A stretch of 10,426 bases of DNA from an uncultured Treponema sp. (lineage in GTDB: Bacteria > Spirochaetota > Spirochaetia > Treponematales > Treponemataceae). The notes beneath the pieces were generated by a model. The model did not search any database and had not been told where the DNA came from. It saw nothing but the letters and a program-made list of their open reading frames with translations. The stretch lies in the NCBI GenBank assembly GCA_905372345.1, contig CAJPPE010000028.1, forward strand, positions 1-10,426. Direction: 5' to 3'. Every line of letters begins with the position of its first letter. Within the stretch, counting starts at the first letter, position 1. This document shows positions 1 through 6,034 of this stretch, piece by piece. The position numbers were made by a program, and so were the translations under genes.

Positions 1-56
1 ATATTGTCGTTCTGATTATTTTGGCTCTAGTTATTTTATGGGGTAAAAATATTTAG
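1..56 (+). CDS. C-terminal end of an upstream gene, probably a membrane protein (partial)
   Basis: The frame beginning at base 3 is open to a TAG at 54-56 and reads IVVLIILALVILWGKNI. That is a strongly hydrophobic stretch followed by a short charged tail, as expected for a final transmembrane helix with a cytoplasmic end. The gene starts outside the window, so its family cannot be recognised. It runs in the same direction as the CLC gene, whose promoter begins 12 bases after this stop. Only 17 codons are visible, so a chance open frame in AT-rich DNA is possible. The other two forward frames stop within this stretch too and look less protein-like. Confidence 0.4.
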   Translation, partial: IVVLIILALVILWGKNI

Positions 57-68
57 AGTGCATTTTAA

Positions 69-97
69 TTGACAGGCAAAAGGCTTATTTATATAAT
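69..97 (+). promoter_or_regulatory. Perfect consensus sigma-70 promoter for the CLC gene
   Basis: TTGACA at 69-74 and TATAAT at 92-97 match both consensus hexamers exactly, with the ideal 17-base spacer (75-91). Transcription should start about 6-8 bases after the -10 box, near 103-105, which is at the ATG of the CLC gene. The box overlaps the possible TTG start at 69, which argues against that codon being used for translation. The promoter lies just after the upstream gene's stop, so the CLC gene is probably its own transcription unit. Confidence 0.8.
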
Positions 98-104
98 ATC
101 AAAG

Positions 105-1706
105 ATGAACAATACAGGTTTAAGCACAAAAAAAATTCTTGAAAATTGGTACGGCAATCATCTTATTATTGCCGGAGAAAGTTTTATAGTGGGAATCCTC
201 ACAGGACTTGCCGTTACGGCATTTAGAAAATCCATTGATTTTCTTTCAAGCTTGCGAATTGATGTTTATGATAAGACAGTAAGCGGACTGTTAAACCCGG
301 TCTTTGGTACAATCTTCAGCCTTGGCGTTTTAATTTTGACGGTAATTATTTTAGGCTTATTTATGGGCTTTATCATCAAAAAATATCCTATGATAAAAGG
401 GAGCGGGGTTTCACAGATCAAGGGTAAATTTATGAAAAAGCTCGATATGAGTCCTTGGCCGGAATTACCCTTAAAATTTTTAGGCGGTGTTTTAAACATA
501 AGTGCAGGTCTTTCAGTCGGACGGGAAGGCCCCTCCGTTCAAATCGGAGCATACATAGGAAGCGCCTTTGAAAAAATCGGCAAGACTTCCCATATTGAAA
601 GAGTCTGCCTTGTAACGAGCGGTGCTGCAGCAGGGCTTGCCGCAACTTTCGGAGCACCCTTTGCAGGAATCGTCTTTGCAATCGAAGACCTGCATCAATA
701 TCTAAGTCCCCTCCTTTTAACCTGCGTAATGCTCGGAGCCTTTGCAGGCGACCTTACAGCCTCATTCTTTTTTAAGCAGGGAGCTATTTTTGATTTTCAC
801 GGGCTTCAACTTTTCCCTATAAAATATTTCGGCTGGCTCATTTTGATGGGAGCCGCGGCAGCCCTGATCGGACATCTTTTTAAAAAATCGATTTATACGT
901 CTCAAAAGATGTACGGAAAATTAAAGATTCCTCCCCAATTTTCGCCATTGATTCCGTATCTTATTTCGATACCAGTCTGTCTTTTTTTTCCTCTTGCGGC
1001 AAGCGGAGGAGACCATCTGATTGAAGCCCTTGCAGAACACAGCTTTCCGCTTTCCATGCTCATTCTGATTCTTGCGGCAAAGATAATTTTTACAGGCCTT
1101 TCGGCAGGCTCCGGAGCCATAGGCGGCATCTTTGTTCCTCTTCTTTCATGCGGAGCCTTGACGGGAATTATATTTTCGAACATCTTGGTTTATTTTAATT
1201 TAATTGAAGCTCAATATGCCGTAAACCTTATGGTCTTTGCGATGGCCGCTTTTTTTACTACCGTAATAAAGGCTCCGATTACGGCCATAGTTCTTCTTGC
1301 AGAAACAAGCGGAAACCTTTTCCATTTGGGAGGCTTGGTTCTGACCACGGCAGCGGCATACATTACGGCAAACATAATAAAATCGCCGCCGAATGACGAG
1401 GTTCTTTTAAAACAGATTTTAGACAGTGAAGATTTTGCAAATAAAAAAGAAAAAGCAGAAGAACACGGCAAGCAGGTTTTTGAAGTTTGCGTTTCCCCCG
1501 AATCTTTTTTAGACGGAAAGAAAATTATGGACATTCAATGGCCTGATGACTGTCTAATTGTAAGCATTGCGAGGGGTGAAGAAGAAATCATCCCCGACGG
1601 CAGTACCTATATTTCGGCAGGCGACAGGCTGGTGGTTTTAACACACGGACACTATGTAGAATCCCATTTGGAGCAAATTGCAGAGATGGCTCAAGTGACA
1701 GATTAA
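105..1706 (+). CDS. CLC-family chloride channel / Cl-/H+ antiporter with C-terminal TrkA-C domain
   Basis: An inner-membrane protein that moves chloride, either passively or in exchange for protons. It has 533 residues from the ATG at 105. CLC signatures in order are GSGVS (residues 99-103, the GSGIP site with its final Pro changed to Ser), GREGPSVQ (139-146, gating Glu141), FGAPFAGIVFAIEDLH (183-198) and GGIFVPLL (340-347). About ten hydrophobic helices fill residues 20-425. Residues 455-530 form a TrkA-C (RCK_C) ligand-binding domain, including GDRLVVL near its end. The internal proton-transfer glutamate position (E. coli E203) is Asp195 here, and the central chloride-coordinating Tyr appears to be Asn430. 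The family assignment is firm; whether it is a channel or an exchanger is open. The in-frame TTG at 69 would add 12 residues, but it lies in the -35 box. No Shine-Dalgarno is evident before the ATG. Confidence 0.93.
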   Translation: MNNTGLSTKKILENWYGNHLIIAGESFIVGILTGLAVTAFRKSIDFLSSLRIDVYDKTVSGLLNPVFGTIFSLGVLILTVIILGLFMGFIIKKYPMIKGSGVSQIKGKFMKKLDMSPWPELPLKFLGGVLNISAGLSVGREGPSVQIGAYIGSAFEKIGKTSHIERVCLVTSGAAAGLAATFGAPFAGIVFAIEDLHQYLSPLLLTCVMLGAFAGDLTASFFFKQGAIFDFHGLQLFPIKYFGWLILMGAAAALIGHLFKKSIYTSQKMYGKLKIPPQFSPLIPYLISIPVCLFFPLAASGGDHLIEALAEHSFPLSMLILILAAKIIFTGLSAGSGAIGGIFVPLLSCGALTGIIFSNILVYFNLIEAQYAVNLMVFAMAAFFTTVIKAPITAIVLLAETSGNLFHLGGLVLTTAAAYITANIIKSPPNDEVLLKQILDSEDFANKKEKAEEHGKQVFEVCVSPESFLDGKKIMDIQWPDDCLIVSIARGEEEIIPDGSTYISAGDRLVVLTHGHYVESHLEQIAEMAQVTD

Positions 1707-1711
1707 GTATT

Positions 1712-3130
1712 TTACTTTCCGACACAAAAGCCTGAAAAGACCTTGTCAAGGATATCGTCGGAGCGGACTTCTCCGGTAATTTCACCTAAAAAGCTTAGGG
1801 CTTCTTCGAGGTCTTCTACGATGAGGTCGAGGGGGAAGCCTTCAAGAGAATTTTGATAGGCTGTTTTGAGCACATCCAAGGCCTTTTGAACGGCATCCCT
1901 CTGCCTTTCACTTCCGAGGGAAGCTGTTTTTGAAAAGCCGGAACTGCCTGTATTTTTTGCAAGAACAGAATAGGCCTTTTCAGACAAAGCCTTAATCCCG
2001 TTAGAAGCCTTTGATGAAATTATTATGGGCTCTTTAATTTTTTCGGCTTTTAAGATTTCTTTTATTTTTTCTTTTGACTCGGTATCGAGTAAGTCCTCTT
2101 TTGTGATAACTGTAATTACCGGAGCCTTTGCATTTTTTATAAACTCGGAATCATCCTTGTTTAAACTACCTGCGGACAAGATATCTTTAGGGTCGCAAAG
2201 GTAGAGGATGAGGTCGGCATTCCGGCTCATCTCCAAGCTCCGCTCGACACCGATAGCCTCTATCGAATCCTTAGTATAGCGTATACCCGCCGTATCGTAA
2301 AGGCTTACGGGGATGCCGTTAAAGTTTAGGGAAGCTTCAAGCCAGTCCCTCGTCGTCCCGTGAATATCCGAAACTATGGCCCTGTCTTCTTTTAGGAGGG
2401 CGTTAAAGAGGGATGACTTTCCTGCATTGGTCTTACCCGCAAGAACAACCTTAGCTCCTTGAATAAAGATTTTTTCAGCTGCCCATGAATCGGCTAAATC
2501 TTTTAGAGGTTCGATAATCCGTAAAATCAAATCGGGAGAAAATGCACCTTGGCTTGTTTCCTCATCTTCGGGATATTCTATTTCAACATCGGCCGCAGCG
2601 ATGACAGCTGTTAGTCCGTGCTTTATTTCCTCTATTCCCGAAAAAAGATTTCCCGACAGGCGGCCTGCTGCAAGTTCTATATTTATATCGGTTTTTGAAT
2701 TGATGATTTCGTTTACAGCTTCGGCCCGCGTTAAATCGGCCTTTCCGTTCGCAAAGGCACGGAATGTAAACTCCCCGCCCTCGGCTGCTCTAAAACCGTT
2801 TTCAATTAAAAGGCGGTAAATTTTTAACACTACGGCAGTTCCGCCATGGCAGATAAACTCAACGGAATCCTCCCCCGTAAAACTTTTAGGCTCCCGATAA
2901 ACGCAGACCGTAACCTCATCAATTTCTTTTTTTGATTCGGGGTCTAAAATCCAGCCATGCAAAATGCTGTTGCCTTGGGCTTCTTTTAGTTTTTCAGGTT
3001 TTGAAAAGATTGCGGAAGCAATGTTTATCGCCCCCTTCCCCGAAGTGCGGACAATGCCCAAAGCGGCAGGGCTTAGGGCCGTAGCTATTGCGGCTATAGG
3101 ATCGTCTAGGGCATATTTACCTATCTGCAT
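1712..3130 (-). CDS. mnmE: tRNA uridine-5-carboxymethylaminomethyl(34) synthesis GTPase MnmE (TrmE)
   Basis: With MnmG, MnmE modifies the wobble uridine U34 of certain tRNAs in the cytoplasm, using a methylene-tetrahydrofolate one-carbon unit and K+-stimulated GTP hydrolysis. At 472 residues it has normal length. The N-terminal folate-binding domain starts with DPIAAIATALSPAALGIVRT (10-29). The G domain (about 222-390) carries the P-loop GKTNAGKSS (232-240), GTTRD (258-262), DTAG (279-282), the catalytic Glu291 (E. coli E282 equivalent), TKED (343-346, in place of the more usual NKxD) and SSKA (372-375). Helical segments flank the G domain, and the C-terminus ends FCVGK with the conserved Cys469. 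GGAGAAG five bases before the ATG is a strong ribosome binding site and fixes the start. The gene lies 57 bases downstream of the DUF4015 gene on the same strand and is probably co-transcribed. No mnmG is nearby. It converges on the CLC gene with a 5-base gap. Confidence 0.97.
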   Translation of the reverse strand: MQIGKYALDDPIAAIATALSPAALGIVRTSGKGAINIASAIFSKPEKLKEAQGNSILHGWILDPESKKEIDEVTVCVYREPKSFTGEDSVEFICHGGTAVVLKIYRLLIENGFRAAEGGEFTFRAFANGKADLTRAEAVNEIINSKTDINIELAAGRLSGNLFSGIEEIKHGLTAVIAAADVEIEYPEDEETSQGAFSPDLILRIIEPLKDLADSWAAEKIFIQGAKVVLAGKTNAGKSSLFNALLKEDRAIVSDIHGTTRDWLEASLNFNGIPVSLYDTAGIRYTKDSIEAIGVERSLEMSRNADLILYLCDPKDILSAGSLNKDDSEFIKNAKAPVITVITKEDLLDTESKEKIKEILKAEKIKEPIIISSKASNGIKALSEKAYSVLAKNTGSSGFSKTASLGSERQRDAVQKALDVLKTAYQNSLEGFPLDLIVEDLEEALSFLGEITGEVRSDDILDKVFSGFCVGK

Positions 3131-3132
3131 TA

Positions 3133-3142
3133 TCTTCTCCCG
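3133..3142 (-). promoter_or_regulatory. Strong ribosome binding site of mnmE
   Basis: Read on the minus strand, GGGAGAAG precedes the ATG of mnmE by a few bases. It is a better Shine-Dalgarno than that of the upstream DUF4015 gene, which suggests that mnmE can be translated efficiently and independently from a shared transcript. Confidence 0.6.
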
Positions 3143-3187
3143 AAATTTTTAAGCGGCAAAATATTATCGGAGCCGTAAGTTCCGTCA

Positions 3188-5248
3188 TTATAAGCCCTCC
3201 CCGTCAGGACGCAGATCCAAGTAACGCCCCGAATTATTCCAATAAATATAGCCCTCATCTATGGAATCCTTAATTCCTAATATCTGGCGTTTTACATAAT
3301 TTTCATCATAGTATTTTTTGTCATAAGAAACGGGGATAAAAAATGCTTGAGCCCAAGGGCGTACAATTACCTTGTTGCGTGCCATCAATTTGTTTCTATA
3401 AGAACCTTGATGATAAATTCGATAGGGTCTTTCTTCGGCAGGTTGATAAGCTAAAAAACTTTGAGAAAAATGACTGGGATAAAACATCGGGCAGATAACA
3501 TCCACATATTCTGCAAGAAGTTCTACCTCCTGCCCAGTGCGGGCACCCGTGCGGTACCAGCCGTTTGCTCCGTAAATATCTATAGAAATAGGGGCTTTGA
3601 TTCTTTCGCGTGAGTAGGCCAGAAAAGACATCAGGGCACCGACCTTGTCCATGCCGTTTTCCCTTGCAGGGTATCGAACATCTGCAAGGTTTAAGCCGTC
3701 GGTAGGAAAACGAATATAGTCGAATTGAATTTCGTCAAAGCCGAGAGAGCAAAGTTCTTCGGCTATGTCGACATTGTATTTCCAAACGGCTTCGTTATAA
3801 GGGTCGACCCAATGCTCCTGTATAATTTCTTTTTCTCCGTTATAAAGATTATAGCCCTGCCAAGGTTTACCGGTTTCTTTATCCTGAACGGCATACTGTC
3901 CGTTATTATATCTATATAAATTTTTATCTTTAAATACGACAATTCGGGCAATAAGATAAATCTTTTCCGCCTTTGCTCGTTTTATAAATTTTTCAATATC
4001 AAGAGTATACTTTATGCCGTTATATTTTTTTATATCTTCGTTTTTACTTTCATAGCGGACAAAGCCATATTCATCTTTCATATCGATAACAAGGGCATTG
4101 AGCTTATTGTCCTTGATTGTTTTAAGATGTTTTTCAAAAGATTTTTCATCCCGCATCTGATGCGTAGGAGTATAAATCCCTTTTTTACCGTCAGAGATTT
4201 TTAAATAAGGATTCTTTTGATTTTTTTTGTCGTGTAATAACCATAGCTCGGATAAAGATAAATTACCGTTAAACAAAGTTAAACTATTCGGAACAAAGGC
4301 ACAAAGATAATTTGAATTCTTCAGGTATTTTTTAACCTTATCATAATTTTTTAATAATTTTTTAGAAGTATAAGTTTGGGTATTTGGCATAATTAAATCG
4401 GTTTCAAATAAATCGTTTTCCATAACTCCGAAAACAGTATTGTCTATTATATTTAAACTATCTACACAAACGAGCTTTTTATTGTTTGCTTCTTTTTCAT
4501 TTAAGGATATAAATACTTTTTTATTCCAATCAAGCTTATACATCAAACCTGAAAATGTTTGAGCACAGTAAACTTGAGAGTTATTCGAGATTTGATTAAA
4601 AACAATATCCGATATTTCTTCAATTCCTTCAGGGCCTTTTTTTAAACCGTCGCTTATATCGTTCCAGATTTTTGAATTTACATCGGGCTGCTTCCAAGCC
4701 ATACCTGCGATAGAGTGAGAAACAAAAACCGTTAAAATTTTTTCTCCCCTTGAATTAGGCATATCCAAAACACTGACAGCCTTTATTCCGTTTACCGAAT
4801 GATTGGCTCCAAGGTCATCCCAAGTTTTTCCTGAATCCCGTGTCAAAAAAACATTGCTTGAAGTTGCAGTAACAAAGATATTCGGATTAAAGGGGTGAAC
4901 TTCCAAATCTTTAAGTTGAGGAATTTTTTCTATAAAAGTTTTGTTTCCGTTTTTATCTATATTTTTGATTATTTTTTTTGGAAGTTTATCATTTAGGTAG
5001 TAGAATTCTTTTAAGTTTTTGCTTGCAACTAGCCCCCTATCGGTTAAAAAAAGCCATTGATTTCCGGCCTTAGATATTTTAAAAACCGCCGCATCACTCC
5101 AAATCTTTTTTACCCTAAAATTATCTATTTTAAACAAGCCCTCAGAACTTCCTGCCAAAAAAGCATCTTGAGCATAAAGCGGGAGCATAATAATCAACAA
5201 AACAAAAGCAAGCCTTAAAGCTCTTTTACCGCAATAAAAGATTTTCAT
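3188..5248 (-). CDS. Exported protein: Asp-box/beta-propeller region plus DUF4015 putative glycoside hydrolase domain
   Basis: 686 residues from the chosen ATG. Residues 1-26 look like a signal peptide (MKIF..., a basic CGKRALR stretch, a hydrophobic core, LPLYA before Gln), so the protein is exported. Residues 30-340 are rich in short beta-strand patterns and contain an Asp-box-like motif FLTRDSGKTWDDLG (134-147), as found in sialidase-type and Vps10-type propellers. From about residue 356 (GIYTPTHQMRD) to the end lies a DUF4015 domain, a predicted TIM-barrel glycoside hydrolase-like fold, with GFDEIQFDYIRFPTDG (503-518) and VDVICPMFYPSHF (582-594) as its most typical segments. Acidic residues in EIQFDYIRFP could be catalytic, but no substrate is established for the family. 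The start is uncertain: in-frame ATGs at 5314 and 5266 give longer leaders, and an AAGGG precedes 5314. The start at 5248 gives the most normal signal peptide. mnmE follows on the same strand. Confidence 0.82.
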   Translation of the reverse strand: MKIFYCGKRALRLAFVLLIIMLPLYAQDAFLAGSSEGLFKIDNFRVKKIWSDAAVFKISKAGNQWLFLTDRGLVASKNLKEFYYLNDKLPKKIIKNIDKNGNKTFIEKIPQLKDLEVHPFNPNIFVTATSSNVFLTRDSGKTWDDLGANHSVNGIKAVSVLDMPNSRGEKILTVFVSHSIAGMAWKQPDVNSKIWNDISDGLKKGPEGIEEISDIVFNQISNNSQVYCAQTFSGLMYKLDWNKKVFISLNEKEANNKKLVCVDSLNIIDNTVFGVMENDLFETDLIMPNTQTYTSKKLLKNYDKVKKYLKNSNYLCAFVPNSLTLFNGNLSLSELWLLHDKKNQKNPYLKISDGKKGIYTPTHQMRDEKSFEKHLKTIKDNKLNALVIDMKDEYGFVRYESKNEDIKKYNGIKYTLDIEKFIKRAKAEKIYLIARIVVFKDKNLYRYNNGQYAVQDKETGKPWQGYNLYNGEKEIIQEHWVDPYNEAVWKYNVDIAEELCSLGFDEIQFDYIRFPTDGLNLADVRYPARENGMDKVGALMSFLAYSRERIKAPISIDIYGANGWYRTGARTGQEVELLAEYVDVICPMFYPSHFSQSFLAYQPAEERPYRIYHQGSYRNKLMARNKVIVRPWAQAFFIPVSYDKKYYDENYVKRQILGIKDSIDEGYIYWNNSGRYLDLRPDGEGL

Positions 5249-5319
5249 AGGCTCACATAATGCCATAAATTGAAGATATATGCAAGCGGTAATTACAGAC
5301 GGTAAAATGCCCATCAGCC

Positions 5320-5349
5320 CTTACATTTTTCTCTAAAATTTGGTATAAT
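5320..5349 (+). promoter_or_regulatory. Extended -10 promoter for the CpXC-propeller-lipoprotein operon
   Basis: TGGTATAAT at 5341-5349 is an exact extended -10 element (TGN followed by TATAAT). CTTACA at 5320-5325 matches four of six -35 bases with an 18-base spacer. Transcription should begin near 5356, just ahead of GGAG at 5361-5364, giving a very short leader. It lies immediately upstream of the first gene of the rightward operon. It also shows that an in-frame ATG at 5348, inside the -10 box, is not the translation start. Confidence 0.7.
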
Positions 5350-5376
5350 GATAGAATATTGGAGTTTTATTATGAA
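5348..5376 (-). promoter_or_regulatory. Candidate leftward promoter for the DUF4015-mnmE unit
   Basis: On the minus strand, TTCATA (5371-5376) and TATCAT (5348-5353) are separated by 17 bases and match 4/6 and 5/6 of the consensus. Transcription would begin near 5341. Its -10 box overlaps the rightward -10 box by two bases, so the two promoters could compete for polymerase. AT-rich DNA yields such matches by chance, so this is tentative. A still weaker alternative is TTGCAT (5280-5285) with CATTAT (5257-5262), also on the minus strand. Confidence 0.35.
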
Positions 5377-6031
5377 GATAAATTGTCCTTGCGATAAAAG
5401 TTTTGAAATTGAACATAATGCTAAAATAAATTTAGACAAAGAACCGGAAATATTAAAAAAAATAGCTGACGGTTCATATTTGACCTTTAAATGCCCGCAG
5501 TGCGGAAGAAACGTCCGTTCCGAGATAAAGACAAGAATCGAATGGCCTTCCAAAAAGCTTATCTTGCTCTTCGTTCCGGAGGCGGATAGGATAGCCTGCC
5601 TTTCCAGCTGCACGGGATTAAAGGAAATAAACGAAAAAACAAAAAAGACGGAAAAGATAGAATATGAAAAAGCCGATGAAACTCCGGTTATAGGCTATTC
5701 GGAATTGGCCGAGCGTATTGCTGTTGTAGAGGCCGGCCTCGATCCTCATGCCATGGAAGTTTTAAAATTCTTTATATTGGACAGCGGAAAAGACATAAAG
5801 GGAAAAAAGATAAAAATCTTTTTCCACTCGATAAACGATGACGGCAGCTTCGAGTTTTATGTTTACGGATTAAAAGAAGATCAAGTAGCGGTTATGAAAA
5901 TTCCCGTCAAATTATATGACTCGATTTGTCAAGATATAAAAAACAAAAAGAAGTCCGAAGTTTTTAAGGCAGTCTATTTGGGAAACTATCTTTCCTACCA
6001 AAATATTTTTACCGAAGGAAGGGATTCATAG
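5372..6031 (+). CDS. CpXC domain protein (zinc-ribbon-like), function unknown
   Basis: 219 residues, no signal peptide and no membrane helix, so probably cytoplasmic. The N-terminus begins MKINCPCDKSFEIEH, and CPQC follows at 41-44, giving two Cys pairs (C5/C7 and C41/C44) typical of the CpXC family, which probably bind one zinc ion. Residues 60-70 contain a short hydrophobic strand (LILLFVPE). The remainder is mixed charged sequence with no motif I recognise. The start is set by GGAG at 5361-5364, seven bases before the ATG. The family has no settled biochemical role. The gene ends three bases before the propeller protein's ATG and is the promoter-proximal member of a three-gene operon. A regulatory or adaptor role would be a guess. 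Confidence 0.78.
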   Translation: MKINCPCDKSFEIEHNAKINLDKEPEILKKIADGSYLTFKCPQCGRNVRSEIKTRIEWPSKKLILLFVPEADRIACLSSCTGLKEINEKTKKTEKIEYEKADETPVIGYSELAERIAVVEAGLDPHAMEVLKFFILDSGKDIKGKKIKIFFHSINDDGSFEFYVYGLKEDQVAVMKIPVKLYDSICQDIKNKKKSEVFKAVYLGNYLSYQNIFTEGRDS

Positions 6032-6034
6032 TTT

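Noticed and set aside
69..104. TTG at 69 as the CLC start codon, adding 12 residues
   Set aside because: The TTG is the first half of a perfect -35 box whose -10 lies downstream, so it would not be on the transcript from that promoter. AGAG at 55-58 is only a weak ribosome binding site.
430..698. Minus-strand open frames over the CLC gene, including a Cys-rich and an Arg/Leu-rich one
   Set aside because: They are antisense to conserved CLC motifs, have unlikely composition and carry no supporting start signals.
3131..3187. CGGC/GCCG short inverted repeat between the DUF4015 gene and mnmE as a terminator
   Set aside because: The stem is only four pairs with a 14-base loop and no following T-run in the minus-strand direction.
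5348..5371. ATG at 5348 as the CpXC start
   Set aside because: It lies within the -10 box and upstream of the expected transcription start, whereas the ATG at 5372 has GGAG at good spacing and gives the family-typical N-terminus.
5314..5613. Minus-strand open frame overlapping the CpXC gene
   Set aside because: It lies antisense to a well-supported gene, shows no recognisable domain, and covers the mapped promoter region.
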